Origin: Pedobacter nototheniae
GTDB lineage: Bacteria; Bacteroidota; Bacteroidia; Sphingobacteriales; Sphingobacteriaceae
Assembly (NCBI RefSeq): GCF_004335085.1
Contig: NZ_RQRS01000006.1
Span: 62,001-126,000, forward strand
Direction: 5' to 3'
Length of the DNA stretch: 64,000 nucleotides
The notes under the pieces were generated by a model. It saw nothing but the letters and a program-made list of their open reading frames with translations. It was not told the DNA's origin and did no database searches. The translations under genes were made by a program, and so were the position numbers. Shown here in pieces: positions 9,086 to 20,100 of this stretch. The first letter of the stretch is position 1, and the number at the start of each line of letters is the position of its first letter.

Positions 9086-10776
9086 TGGTAAAACTGGATT
9101 TTATAGTAATGGGTATTTTTGCCCTGTTAATTTTCGCTATCGGGTTAACCTTTACCCGTGTAGGAAGTAAAAACGGACAGGCCTTTTTTGAGGCTGGTGG
9201 CGAAACTCCCTGGTGGATTAACGGACTTTCACTGTTTATCAGTTATTTCTCTGCGGGTACTTTTGTGGTTTGGGGTTCTATAGCCTATAAATATGGTGTA
9301 GTGGCCAATGCCATTCAGCTAACTATGGCCATCAGTGGTTTCATTGTTATGCTTTTTATTGCCGCCAAATGGAAAAAAACAGGGGTGGCTACCGCTGCTG
9401 AATTCATAGGTAAGCGTTTTGGCGATAAGGAGAAACAATTTTATACCTACATGACTTTGCTTTTAAGCCTTTTTACAACCGCTGCGGTACTTTATCCGGT
9501 GGGTAAAATGGTTCATGTAGCTACAGATTTACCCGTAAATACCTGCATTCTAATCATTGGTTTAATTATCGTGCTCTACACAGCAGCGGGAGGGCTTTGG
9601 GCCGTTCTGGTTACAGATGTGGTCCAATTTGTAATCCTCTCCGCGGCTGTTGTTATCGTAATCCCAATTGCCTTTGCACAGATTGGCGGTTTTGATAATC
9701 TGATTGCGAAAGCCCCGGCTCATTTTTTTGAGCCTTTTAACGACGATTATACTTATGGTTTTATGCTCGCCTTTATTGTATATCAAACCTTTTATATCGG
9801 TGGAAACTGGTCTTATGTACAGCGTTATACCAGTGTAAAAGATGAAAAGAACTCGAAAAAGGTAGCGGGGATTTTTACCATCCTTTATTTCGTCAGTCCG
9901 GTTATTTGGATGCTGCCGCCAATGATTTATCGGATCATCAATCCAAATTTGCAGGGTTTACAAACCGAAGATGCTTATATGATGCTGATTCAGAAAGTAA
10001 TGCCCGCAGGCTTAATCGGATTGGTTTTGGCTGGTATGGTTTCGGCAACATCAAGTAAGGCAAATACCACAATAAATATGGCTGCAACGGTATTTGCGCA
10101 GGATATTTATAAAAACCTGATGCGTCCCTCAGCCTCTGAAAAGCAGGTGATTTGGATGGCCCGATTGTTTACTCTGATTTTCGGTGTATTGACCATTTTG
10201 GTTGCCATGTGGATACCGAGTGCAGGTGGAATCGTTGAAGTGGTATTAAGTACAGCCTCCATCGCCGGTGGCGCTTTGTTTGCACCCATCATCTGGACAC
10301 TTTTTTCGAAAAGACAAACAGGATTATCTGTGGTAACCGTAACCATCAGTTCCTTAATTATTAACCTGTTTTTTAAAGTGATCTCGCCATCTTTGTTCGA
10401 TTTGAAATTGAGCCGTACCATGGAAACCGTTTTAGGAGTGGGCATTCCAATTGGGTTGTTATTGATTTTTGAATTTTACTATTTAAGCCGTGGTTTTGTT
10501 GCCGAAAAAGCGGTTAAAATGGAAGAAGATAAACACTTAAAAATAAAAGAAAACTTTCCAAAAGATTCTGATTCGCATTTCGCAGCCGAAAAGCAGAATG
10601 TATTCGGTATCAGGGTAATTGCAATTTCAATGGCCGTAGTTGGCTTAGGAATTGTTTGTTTGGGGATTTTAGCCGGAGGCTATTCTAGTGTGATTATTAG
10701 CGTGGGTGCGGTCATTTTTATTGCTGCATTGGCCATTTATAAGGTAACTCTAAATAAAAATACAATTAAAGCTTAA
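9085..10776 (+). CDS. Sodium:solute symporter (SSS family)
   Basis: Inner-membrane importer of the sodium:solute symporter family, about 13 predicted membrane helices over 563 residues. Features include a first helix at residues 3-23, a helix run with GGLWAVLVTDVVQF, and LVLAGMVSATSSKANTTINM, a signature-like region near the Na+-binding helices. The start overlaps the preceding stop by one base. Being in one operon with a cytoplasmic FAD oxidoreductase and a secreted acetylesterase, it probably moves the monosaccharide or uronate product from periplasm to cytoplasm. The substrate is inferred from context only. Confidence 0.9.
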   Translation: MVKLDFIVMGIFALLIFAIGLTFTRVGSKNGQAFFEAGGETPWWINGLSLFISYFSAGTFVVWGSIAYKYGVVANAIQLTMAISGFIVMLFIAAKWKKTGVATAAEFIGKRFGDKEKQFYTYMTLLLSLFTTAAVLYPVGKMVHVATDLPVNTCILIIGLIIVLYTAAGGLWAVLVTDVVQFVILSAAVVIVIPIAFAQIGGFDNLIAKAPAHFFEPFNDDYTYGFMLAFIVYQTFYIGGNWSYVQRYTSVKDEKNSKKVAGIFTILYFVSPVIWMLPPMIYRIINPNLQGLQTEDAYMMLIQKVMPAGLIGLVLAGMVSATSSKANTTINMAATVFAQDIYKNLMRPSASEKQVIWMARLFTLIFGVLTILVAMWIPSAGGIVEVVLSTASIAGGALFAPIIWTLFSKRQTGLSVVTVTISSLIINLFFKVISPSLFDLKLSRTMETVLGVGIPIGLLLIFEFYYLSRGFVAEKAVKMEEDKHLKIKENFPKDSDSHFAAEKQNVFGIRVIAISMAVVGLGIVCLGILAGGYSSVIISVGAVIFIAALAIYKVTLNKNTIKA

Positions 10777-10778
10777 TC

Positions 10779-12182
10779 ATGAAATTACGGAACTGCATCT
10801 TATGTTTACTTTTTATCTCGGCATTTACTGCACAGGCCGAAGTAAAATTACCTGCGTTATTTGCCAATGGGATGGTTTTACAACAAAAAACCAATGTGAA
10901 AATATGGGGTTTTTCTACGGGTAAGAAATCAATCCGGATTAAAACTTCCTGGGATCATAAAACCTATCAGGTTAAGCCTTTAGAAAATGGAAACTGGCAA
11001 ACCTTGCTTGCAACACCTTCTGCTGGTGGACCATATTCCATCAATATTGATCAGGAAAATAAGATTATTTTAAGCGATGTTTTAATTGGTGAGGTGTGGG
11101 TTTGTTCCGGCCAATCGAATATGGATATGCCAGTGAAAGGTTATGGCGGTTTACCCATTACCAATTCAATAGATATTTTAATGGATGCCCCAAACCCAAA
11201 TTTAAGGTTGTTCCATGTTGAAAAGGCATTCTCAGCCACGCCAAAATCAGATGTTAAAGGAAGTTGGGAGCAGGCTGATGCCAGCTCGGCAAGTACTTTT
11301 AGTGCCGTTGGTTATCAGTTTGCCAATTTTTTACAAAAACATTTAGGGGTACCTGTTGGGATAATTCAAACCACTTGGGGTGGTTCTCCAATTGAGGCCT
11401 GGACAGATAAAATAGTGATCGAAAACCTTTTAGGCGATCGCCTAACCTCTGATCGGGCAATATCTAAAGCCAATCATCAAACACCGGGTAATCTTTACAA
11501 CGCGATGGTTAAACCAATAATTGGGTACAACATTGCTGGCGTAATCTGGTATCAGGGCGAACAAAACCGGCACAACCATCAGGATTATCTGGCTTTGCAA
11601 ATGGCAATGGTAAACCTTTGGCGAAAAGAGTGGGGCATAGGTGCTTGGTCTTTTTATGGTGTGCAGCTGGCACCTATGGATTATGGTAAAGAACCTGCTC
11701 TTTCTGTACCTCTTTTAAGAGAGGCACAATTGAAATTAGCCGATACTTTGGAAAACTCCGGTATGGCCATTTCTATCGATGCCGGTGAAGAACACAATAT
11801 TCATCCTGCCAATAAAACAGTTGTAGCAAAAAGACTGGCTTATTTGGCCCTTGCTAAAACCTACCATAAAAATGGGATTGCATTCAGCGGACCAAGATAC
11901 CAGTCCATGCAAGTTAAACAGGATACGGTGACGGTTAAATTTTCAGGTATCCCATTGGGAATGACGGCTTATGGAACAAAAATAACACAGTTTGAAGTTG
12001 CGGGCAACGATAAAGTTTTTCATCCGGCATTGGCAAAGATAAAAGATAATAAAGTGATTCTGGTTAGTGCCGAAGTTAAGCAGCCTGTAGCTGTGAGGTA
12101 CGCTTTTAAAGATTGGTGCGTGGGAGAACTTTATAGTGTGGAGGGATTGCCTGCCTCGCCATTTAGAACTGATGATTGGTAA
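10779..12182 (+). CDS. Sialate O-acetylesterase-type (SASA) carbohydrate acetylesterase
   Basis: Secreted SGNH-type esterase that probably removes acetyl groups from the PUL glycan. A signal peptide ends at AQA (about 20), followed by VKLPALFANGMVLQQ, the typical opening of this family. The catalytic serine is S113 in CSGQSNMDMP. The IHPANK block carries the likely catalytic histidine H342, and GVIWYQGEQN is another family block. Length 467 is usual. It lies 2 bp after the symporter gene, so it is the last gene of the LacI-controlled operon. True sialic acid specificity is unlikely here since no sialidase or sialate catabolism gene is nearby; related family members act on plant or bacterial polysaccharides. 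Confidence 0.88.
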   Translation: MKLRNCILCLLFISAFTAQAEVKLPALFANGMVLQQKTNVKIWGFSTGKKSIRIKTSWDHKTYQVKPLENGNWQTLLATPSAGGPYSINIDQENKIILSDVLIGEVWVCSGQSNMDMPVKGYGGLPITNSIDILMDAPNPNLRLFHVEKAFSATPKSDVKGSWEQADASSASTFSAVGYQFANFLQKHLGVPVGIIQTTWGGSPIEAWTDKIVIENLLGDRLTSDRAISKANHQTPGNLYNAMVKPIIGYNIAGVIWYQGEQNRHNHQDYLALQMAMVNLWRKEWGIGAWSFYGVQLAPMDYGKEPALSVPLLREAQLKLADTLENSGMAISIDAGEEHNIHPANKTVVAKRLAYLALAKTYHKNGIAFSGPRYQSMQVKQDTVTVKFSGIPLGMTAYGTKITQFEVAGNDKVFHPALAKIKDNKVILVSAEVKQPVAVRYAFKDWCVGELYSVEGLPASPFRTDDW

Positions 12183-12318
12183 TGGATAATTTGCTTAACC
12201 AACCACTTTAAAAAAGCAAGACATTGTTTATAATGTGATTAAAGCTAGGTCATAATTAAAAAATCTGTAAGTCTGCTCATTCTTTTTTGTATTGATTGTT
12301 AGTGGTTTATCGATTTAT

Positions 12319-12349
12319 GAGAACGTTCCCATTTTTTGGGAACGTTCTC
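12319..12349. promoter_or_regulatory. Paired LacI-type operator 2
   Basis: GAGAACGTTCCC (12319-12330) and GGGAACGTTCTC (12338-12349), centres 19 bp apart. The pair as a whole is a larger inverted repeat (TTATGAGAACGTTCCCA against its complement). It precedes the SusC/SusD operon. Confidence 0.8.
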
Positions 12350-12395
12350 ATAAAATTTAATCTGCACATTATAATACCCAAAATCAAAAGCTGAA

Positions 12396-12403
12396 TATCT
12401 TTG
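12396..12403 (+). promoter_or_regulatory. Promoter -7 box of the susCD operon
   Basis: TATCTTTG matches TAnnTTTG exactly and starts 52.5 bp after the centre of the downstream dyad. No clear -33 TTTG at the usual spacing. The inferred start site is near 12407. Confidence 0.55.
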
Positions 12404-12440
12404 GTATATAGATTTTAACCAAATCCAATAACCAAATATT

Positions 12441-12500
12441 ATGAGAGAACTTTACTACAAGAATGTTTCTGCTTTACCTTATTTTTCCGCCAAGATATAA
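12441..12500 (+). CDS. Possible 19-codon leader ORF upstream of susC
   Basis: ATG at 12441 opens a 19-residue frame (MRELYYKNVSALPYFSAKI) that stops at 12500, 76 bases before the SusC start. It would lie about 33 bases into the mRNA predicted from the -7 box at 12396. There is no homology to go on. It may be a translated leader affecting susC expression or simply chance. Confidence 0.25.
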   Translation: MRELYYKNVSALPYFSAKI

Positions 12501-12576
12501 GTGTATGTAATCGGTCTTTCCAACCGGAAATCAAAACGGAACATTATCCCTTAAACTTTTAAAAATTAAACTAACC

Positions 12577-15411
12577 ATGTCGATTTTTATAAAACCATTT
12601 ATGGCATCGCTATGCTGTCTTTTTATTTATGCCGGCGGTATTAGCGCACAAGAAATAGCAGTAGTTAAGCCACGCCAACAGTTAACGAACGATTCCCTTC
12701 TCAATGATTCATTGAGGAATTTAAAACAGCTTATTTATTTCAACACCCCAAAAAAAATATCAACCACCTCATCGGCAATGGTGTTGGGGAAAGAATTTAA
12801 TACCACGCCGGTTGTTGCCTATCCAATGGCTCTTGCAGGTCGGTTGGCAGGCTTATCTGTTTCACAGGGCAATGGAGAGCCGCTAAATGAAGGTTTCTCT
12901 TACCGCTTGCGGGGGCAAACTCCACTGATCTTTATAGATGGTATTCCGCGTTCGGTAACCGAGATCAGTATGGAAGAAATCGAATCGGTTACGGTATTAA
13001 AAGATGCCGTATCGCTTGCGATGCTGGGTGTTAGAGGATCAGGAGGCGCCATTTCAATTGTAACTAAAAAAGGGACGCCCGGTAAGCAGCAAATTAGTTT
13101 TACAGGGCAATGGGGAACTCAAAAACCTCTGCAAAATCTCATTTCAAATCCGCTTGATGCCTATAATTATGCGCAGTTGTATAATGAGGCTATTGTGAAC
13201 GATGGCTTATCCGTTGCCAGCAATGGTTTTAGTCAGGCTGCTTTAAATGGTTTCCAATCTGGCAGTAACCCATACTTGTATCCAAATGTAGATTGGAGGG
13301 ACCAGGTACTTAAAAATTCGGCAGCAATAGCCCGTTACAATTTAAATACCAGTGGTGGCAATAACTATGTTAAATATTTTATCAACCTAGAGCACATCAG
13401 TCAGGATGGTTTTTTAAAAACCAGCGATCTGAATAGTAACTACAGTACAAACGCTGGTGTAAAAGGATATTTTATCCGTTCCAATGTAGATGTAAACCTA
13501 ACCGATAAAATCACTGCGGGAATTTACATTCAGGGGAGGATTTTAAATAAAAATAACCCCGGAAATGCGGCTGCAGACAATATCTTTTCATCTCTTTTAG
13601 CTACACCAAACAGTGCTTATCCTGTATATAATGCCAATGGCAGTTATGGCGGTTCATCACAGTTTACCAATAATATTTTAGCACAGAGCATCAGTTCTGG
13701 TTACTCTTTAATTAACACGCGTACCGTTTTAACCGATGTTTACCTGAAACACACTTTGGATGATTTAACCAAAGGCATGTGGGTAAAGGTTAGGGCTTCA
13801 TTTTTTAGCAACCTTAACGAAAACCTGGTTAGGACCAAATCGTTTGCCGTTTTTGAGCCTAACGGCATTTCAGGCGCAGGCCAACTTACCTACCGACAGT
13901 TTGGTACAAACAGCGATCAGATCAATACTAACTCCATTGGTTTTCAGAACCGTTCAGATTTTCAGGAGTTTTCGGTTGGCTATAACCATACTTTCGGGAA
14001 ACATGGTTTTGATGCGGTGCTTTTAGCTAACCGGGATAATTTGGTAAATGGCACCAATCTACCCTACACCATTCAGGGCATTTCGGGTCATGTGGCTTAT
14101 AATTTCGACGAGAAATACCTGGCAGAAGTATCATTTGCCCAGAATGGCGCTAACCGTTATCCTAATAATGGCGGTTTTAAATATGGTTTCTTCCCTGCTG
14201 CGGGTTTAGGCTGGAACATCAATAAAGAAGAATTTCTAAAAGATTTAACCTGGTTAAACAATCTGAAACTTTATACCTCTTACGGTAAGAGCGGTAAAAA
14301 TAACTCGGCGTATTATACCTATATGCAGGTTTATAATGCTACACCGGTTTCTTATTTCGGATCGAGTGCAGCAGCAGGAACAACTGTTGGCGAATCTTAT
14401 CTGGCTAATCCAAACCTTACCTGGGAAAAAGCAAAACTCTTTAATGTAGGCGTGGATGCAGCTTTATTTAAAAACCAGTTCTCCTTTAACCTCGAATATT
14501 ATTCAAATGATTACAGCGATTTAAGCATTGTGCGAGGAAATAATTCTGGCCTGCTAGGCATCTCGTATCCTGAAGAAAATATTGGCAAACAGCGGTATTA
14601 CGGGTGGGATGCACAGATCAACTGGTCGCAGAAGTTTAGGGATTTTGGTTATTTCGTTAGTGCAAATGCAAGTCTGCAGAACTCAAAATTAATTTACGCT
14701 GCAGAAGCCAGTCAACGTTATAGCTGGATGTACAAAACTGGTCATCCGGTAGGGCAAAACTATGGTTATATTGCGGAGGGATTATTCCAGAACCAACAGG
14801 AAATTACAGGTTATCCAACCATTGAGGGCTATACACCGCAACCCGGCGATATTAAATATCGTGACTTAAATGGGGATGGAGTGATTAATCAGTTTGACCA
14901 AACCACATTTGGTTCAGAAAAAGCAACTGTTTTTCTGGGCACCCAAATTGGTTTTAACTTTAAAGGAATTGATTTCAGTGCGCTCTTTCAGGGCGTATTG
15001 AATCAGCAGGTTTACCTATCAGGAAATGCGTACCGCGAGTTTCAAAACGGCACGGCACAAGCTTATGAAACTCAGTTAAACAGGTGGACCCCTACAACTG
15101 CTGCTACGGCAACTTATCCTAGGCTTACTACAAGCTCAGGCCCGAGAAATGGTGCACAAAATAACTTTGTAAGTTCATCGTACTGGTTACGGAGTGGAAA
15201 TTACATCCGCTTAAAAACCATAGAGTTGGGCTATACCATTCCGGTATCGGCAATGAAAAAAATCGGCTTAAAATCAACAAGGGTATTCTTAAACGGACTT
15301 AACCTTTACACCTGGAGTTCGGATACGTTTAATGGTGCTGATCCAGAAAATTATACAGGGGCTTATCCCATTGGAAAAGTATTTAATGTGGGCGTAAACA
15401 TTCAATTATAG
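12577..15411 (+). CDS. SusC/RagA-type TonB-dependent outer-membrane receptor, lacking the N-terminal carboxypeptidase-like domain
   Basis: Outer-membrane beta-barrel that imports oligosaccharides with its SusD lid. Signal peptide ends at about residue 24 (GGISAQ). A plug domain starts near residue 65 (LAGRLAGLSV, YRLRGQTPLIFIDGIPRS, EIESVTVLKDA), followed by a 22-strand-type barrel ending in NVGVNIQL. At 944 residues it is short for the family. The usual CarboxypepD_reg-like domain between signal and plug is replaced by about 40 residues without similarity, and I see no clear TonB box of the DEVVVxG(Y/F)G type. It is first in the four-gene SusC-SusD-SusC-SusD operon and 3 bp before its SusD. 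Confidence 0.92.
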   Translation: MSIFIKPFMASLCCLFIYAGGISAQEIAVVKPRQQLTNDSLLNDSLRNLKQLIYFNTPKKISTTSSAMVLGKEFNTTPVVAYPMALAGRLAGLSVSQGNGEPLNEGFSYRLRGQTPLIFIDGIPRSVTEISMEEIESVTVLKDAVSLAMLGVRGSGGAISIVTKKGTPGKQQISFTGQWGTQKPLQNLISNPLDAYNYAQLYNEAIVNDGLSVASNGFSQAALNGFQSGSNPYLYPNVDWRDQVLKNSAAIARYNLNTSGGNNYVKYFINLEHISQDGFLKTSDLNSNYSTNAGVKGYFIRSNVDVNLTDKITAGIYIQGRILNKNNPGNAAADNIFSSLLATPNSAYPVYNANGSYGGSSQFTNNILAQSISSGYSLINTRTVLTDVYLKHTLDDLTKGMWVKVRASFFSNLNENLVRTKSFAVFEPNGISGAGQLTYRQFGTNSDQINTNSIGFQNRSDFQEFSVGYNHTFGKHGFDAVLLANRDNLVNGTNLPYTIQGISGHVAYNFDEKYLAEVSFAQNGANRYPNNGGFKYGFFPAAGLGWNINKEEFLKDLTWLNNLKLYTSYGKSGKNNSAYYTYMQVYNATPVSYFGSSAAAGTTVGESYLANPNLTWEKAKLFNVGVDAALFKNQFSFNLEYYSNDYSDLSIVRGNNSGLLGISYPEENIGKQRYYGWDAQINWSQKFRDFGYFVSANASLQNSKLIYAAEASQRYSWMYKTGHPVGQNYGYIAEGLFQNQQEITGYPTIEGYTPQPGDIKYRDLNGDGVINQFDQTTFGSEKATVFLGTQIGFNFKGIDFSALFQGVLNQQVYLSGNAYREFQNGTAQAYETQLNRWTPTTAATATYPRLTTSSGPRNGAQNNFVSSSYWLRSGNYIRLKTIELGYTIPVSAMKKIGLKSTRVFLNGLNLYTWSSDTFNGADPENYTGAYPIGKVFNVGVNIQL

Positions 15412-15413
15412 TT

Positions 15414-17102
15414 ATGAAAAAAATATTGAGTTTATTAATCATAGCGTTGACGATGGTATCGTCATCATGCAAGAAATTTGAAAATGAACCTGAAGAGCGA
15501 ACAACAGAAACTGATGTTTTCGATCCTTCAGATAAAACCGGAACACTTTCTACTGCATATCTTCTGGGGATTTATTCTTTTCTTCCGGCAGGATTTAACA
15601 GGATAGATGGCGATTTATTAGATGCGGCAACTGATGATGCTGTACCTTCTTCAAACCGTTCTAACATCAGCTTATTTACCAACGGACAGTTAACCGCGGC
15701 TAATTATCCTGATAACAACTGGAGCAACAGTTACACCATCATCCGCCGGTGTAATGTGTTTTTGAAAAATATTGGTATCGTGCCAATTGCTGATGCCATC
15801 AGGCAGCGTCAGGTTGCCGAGGCTCGTTTTTTGCGTGCCTTTGCTTACTTCGAACTTTTAAAACGTTATGGTGGTATTCCCCTGATTGGTGATCAGGTTT
15901 TTAATCTAGAAAATGATCTGAACCTTCCCCGTAATACATTTGCAGAATGTGTAGATTATATTTCAGGCGAATGCGATTATACGGCAGCAAATCTGCCAAA
16001 TGGATCTACCGTTATTGCTGCAGAATTTGGCAGGGTACCAGCAGAGGCTGCACTGGCTTTAAAATGCAGGCTTTACCTATATGCAGCAAGTCCGCTTTTT
16101 AATGGTGGTGGTGTTGAATCCAACAGTACCTTAAAATCATTAACAGGATATTTAAATGCCGATCAAAACCGATGGACGCAAGTTATTAACGCTGCTGAGG
16201 CCATTATTGCAAAAGGTTATTACAAGCTTCCTGCCGGAACTGGGACAACAACTTATGCTGCAGTTTTTACCACGAAAATTAATACCGATATTATTTTTTC
16301 AAAACAATCTGCTAATTCAACAGTAATCGAAAATGCCAATGCTCCAGTAGGTTATGTAGCGCCAACTGCTAGTAACGGCCGTACCAGTCCGACACAAAAT
16401 TTGGTGAATGCTTTTCCAAATTTAAATGGCTCGGCCTATACAGGAACGCAGACCGCGGCCACACAATATGATAACCGCGATCCAAGATTAAAAGCGATTA
16501 TTTTTTACAATAGCACCGCATGGCTGGGCCGGCCAGTGCAAACTTTCGAAGGTGGTTTGGATAAACCGAATCAGGCTTTTAAAACACAAACCAGAACTTC
16601 TTACTACTTAAGAAAGTTTATGGCCGATTTTTCTACCTCAACCACCTATTCCAACCAAAGTCACAACTTTCCATATTTCAGGTTTGCAGAGGTTTTATTG
16701 AATTATGCAGAGGCTTTAAATGAAGTAAACCGGGTAGAAGATGCCGTTAAGCAGCTGATTTTAATCAGAGCAAGGGCAGGGATTACTGCAGGTACTGGCA
16801 ACCGTTATGGCATTAGTGTAGGCATTACGCAGGAGCAATTGAGGGATTTGATCAGAAATGAACGCCGAATTGAGCTTAGTTTTGAAGAACACCGTTTCTT
16901 CGATATCCGCCGCTGGAAATTGGCATCGGCTTTAACCGGAAGTTTTCAGGGCTTAAAAATCACCCAAAATGGTTCTGCCTATAATTATGAACTCCAAAAT
17001 GTAAGCGATAATGTTTTCAGCAATAAATATTATCATATGCCGATTCCTTACGCGGAGATTACCAAAAACACACGGTTACTACAAAATGAGGGCTATTACT
17101 AA
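15414..17102 (+). CDS. SusD/RagB-type glycan-binding lipoprotein
   Basis: Surface lipoprotein that caps the preceding SusC and binds the glycan. Lipobox VSSSC with lipidated cysteine at residue 19 followed by KK. SusD-like N-terminal TPR region (AEARFLRAFAYFELLKRYGG) and C-terminal RagB/SusD domain (RNERRIELSFEEHRFFDIRRW) are both present, ending in LLQNEGYY. Length 562 is normal. It starts 3 bp after the SusC stop, so the two are co-translated. Confidence 0.95.
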   Translation: MKKILSLLIIALTMVSSSCKKFENEPEERTTETDVFDPSDKTGTLSTAYLLGIYSFLPAGFNRIDGDLLDAATDDAVPSSNRSNISLFTNGQLTAANYPDNNWSNSYTIIRRCNVFLKNIGIVPIADAIRQRQVAEARFLRAFAYFELLKRYGGIPLIGDQVFNLENDLNLPRNTFAECVDYISGECDYTAANLPNGSTVIAAEFGRVPAEAALALKCRLYLYAASPLFNGGGVESNSTLKSLTGYLNADQNRWTQVINAAEAIIAKGYYKLPAGTGTTTYAAVFTTKINTDIIFSKQSANSTVIENANAPVGYVAPTASNGRTSPTQNLVNAFPNLNGSAYTGTQTAATQYDNRDPRLKAIIFYNSTAWLGRPVQTFEGGLDKPNQAFKTQTRTSYYLRKFMADFSTSTTYSNQSHNFPYFRFAEVLLNYAEALNEVNRVEDAVKQLILIRARAGITAGTGNRYGISVGITQEQLRDLIRNERRIELSFEEHRFFDIRRWKLASALTGSFQGLKITQNGSAYNYELQNVSDNVFSNKYYHMPIPYAEITKNTRLLQNEGYY

Positions 17103-17135
17103 TACTGCATGGTTTTAATTTTTTAAAAGAACGAA

Positions 17136-20100
17136 ATGAGAAAATATATATACATGTTAAGTGTGTTTCTTTTGGTGTTCGGCTTTTCGGCCATGGCACA
17201 AAAAAGAGAAATTACCGGCCAGGTGAGTGATAAAACTGGCGGTTTGCCGGGGGTGAGCGTAATTGATAAAACCAATCCAAAAAACGGAACTTTAACCGAT
17301 GCAAATGGTCGGTTCAGGTTAGCTGTTGAAGGAAATACAATTACGCTTAAAATGGTTGGTTATGCCACAAAAGAGGTATCAGTACAAGGTTTAAGCAATG
17401 TTATGGTAACCTTAAGCGAAGATCAAACCAATTTAGATGAGGTGGTTATTGTAGGTTTTGGAGAAAAAAAGAAACTTACCCTAACCGGTGCAGTAAGTGC
17501 AATAAGTGGTAAAGATATTAAGCAAAGTCCATCTCCCAGTTTGCAGAATACACTCGCAGGCAGGGTAACGGGTTTTAGCAGTCAGCAACGTTCCGGGCAG
17601 CCGGGTAGGGATGGTGCCAGTTTTAACGTTCGTGGGGTAGGTTCTTATGTAGGGAATAACAATCCACTGATTTTGGTTGATGATATTGAGTTTACTTATG
17701 ATCAGTTTTCTTCTCTTAACGCGAATGAAGTGGAGTCGGTAAGTATTTTGAAAGATGCCTCTACCACATCAATTTATGGTATTAAAGGCGCAAACGGCGT
17801 AATTTTGGTTACTACGGTACGTGGTAAAGTAGGTAAACCACAAATTACTTTTCAGGCAGAATATGGTTTAAATCAGTTAACCCGCCGCCCCGAATATTTA
17901 GATGCCTATCAATCCGCATCAATTATTAATCAGGGCGAAGTGAATACAAATGCACTTAATCCAAATCCGAATTTTGTGCGTACTTTTTCTGATCAGGATT
18001 TAGAACTTTATCGCAATGGAACAGACCCATACGGGCACCCAAATAACGATTGGACGGATATTTTATTAAAAAAGTTTGCACCACAGCTCCGCGGTAATTT
18101 TGACATTACTGGCGGTACCGAAAAAGCCAAATATTTTGTTTCCGTAGGCTACCTGAACCAGGGCGGTCAGTTAAAAGATTACAGCGCAGATTTGAACAGC
18201 CAGTTTTATTACAAACGCTACAATTACCGTTCTAATGTTGATGTTAAACTAACCAAAACACTGGATGTTAAGTTCGACTTATTTGGTAATGTGGATGAAC
18301 TGAACACCAACAATGCCAGTGCTAACAGTTTATTTAGCGATTTAGGCCGTACAGCAGAAACTGCGCCTTTTAATTACCCAATTTATAATCCAGATGGAAG
18401 TTTAGGTTACAGTTTGTGGCAAAGAAATTCCTCAGGAAGAAATAACAATAACCTTATTGGTAGGTTGATGTATAACGGTTATTCCCGTACTTATTCAAAT
18501 AATATAAATTTGGCTACATCAGCAGTTCAGAAACTGGATTTCATTACCAAAGGTTTATCTGTAAAAGGAACTTTGGCTTACCGGAACCTTTACGCTTATA
18601 CCCGTAATTTGCAACGCCCTACCAGTGGTACAGGTTTTATTTCCTATATCTACGATCCGGTAACGGGTAATTATAATTTTGGACAACGTGATAACGTATA
18701 CAGACTCAGTATTCCGGCACTTACTTCTCCTGCCAGTAGTACCAATAGCTCGCTAACCTTACAAGCCATTTTAAACTATAACCGCTCCTTTGGCGATCAT
18801 AACGTTACTGGTTTGTTTTTATACAATCAAAACAGCAAATCCTACCAAAACAATGCTGAGGGGAACCGTTACAACTTCATTCCAGAAAATTTTAGGGGAT
18901 ATACCGCCAGATTAGGTTATGATTATAAACAGAAGTATATTTTGGAGGTAAGTGGCGCCTACAACGGTACCGATCGTTTTGCCGTTGGAAAAAGATTAGG
19001 GTTCTTCCCCGCAGGATCGGTAGGATGGAATATTGCGGAAGAGAAAGTTTTTAAAGATAACCTGAAGTTTATCGATCTTTTTAAAGCACGTGCATCTTAC
19101 GGCCTAGTAGGAGCAGACGGAACAGATGGTACTTACGCATACCTGCAATCTTATACCGCAGGTAGCGGAACCGGGCTTTTTGGCTTAGCACCTAATAATC
19201 CATACGGAATTGCAACCGAAGGTACATTAGGAAACGATCAGGTAACCTGGGAGAAAGAAAAGAAATTGGATATTGGCCTTGATATTGCCCTGTTCAAACG
19301 TAAATTCACTGCATCATTTGATTATTTTAACAACAACCGTTACGATATCTTAACCACAAGGGGAACCGTTTCAGCGGTTTTCGGTCAAAATCTGCCCCGT
19401 GTTAATTTAGGGAAAGTAAACAATAAAGGGTTTGAAGTAGAATTTGGTTTCAATAATAATATTGGCACCGACTGGAGATATTCTGTACGCGGTACTTACT
19501 CTTTGGCAAAAAATAAGATTGTTTTTGCTGATGAGGCCGTTCAAACATACTCATATCAAACCCTAACTGGTCAATCTATCGGTTCGGTATTAAAGTACAA
19601 CTGGACTGGCGAATTTTATAGTGTTGCCGATATCGCAGATCCAGCCGTTCCAAAACCAATAATAGGCGGTCGCCCGGGCGATTTGAAATATAAAGACTTA
19701 AATGCTGATGGCGTAATTGACGTCAATGACAGGTCGTACTTTGGGTACACCAATTTACCAACCACTACGCTTGGATTGACTTTAAGTACATCTTATAAAA
19801 ATTTTAGCCTTACTGTATTGTTCCAGGGAGCTACAAATTTTGTGGCCAGTGCACAGGGTGCGGTTATTCACCATAATGCAAGTAAAGCTTTGCCTATTCA
19901 CCTGGAGCATTGGACACCAGAACTTGGAAATAATGCAAAATACCCACAATTGTATACCACGGCTTTGAGTCAGAGTCCACGAGATTTTTATTCTGATTTT
20001 TGGGCAATTCCAGCCGATTATTTAAGGCTAAAAACGGCCGAGATCAGCTATACCGCAGGGCCGAAATTGCTGAGTAAATTAAGATTGAAAGGCTTAAGGC

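Noticed and set aside
10779..12182. Sialic acid utilization
   Set aside because: The esterase family name suggests it, but no sialidase, lyase (NanA) or epimerase gene is present, while uronate enzymes surround it.
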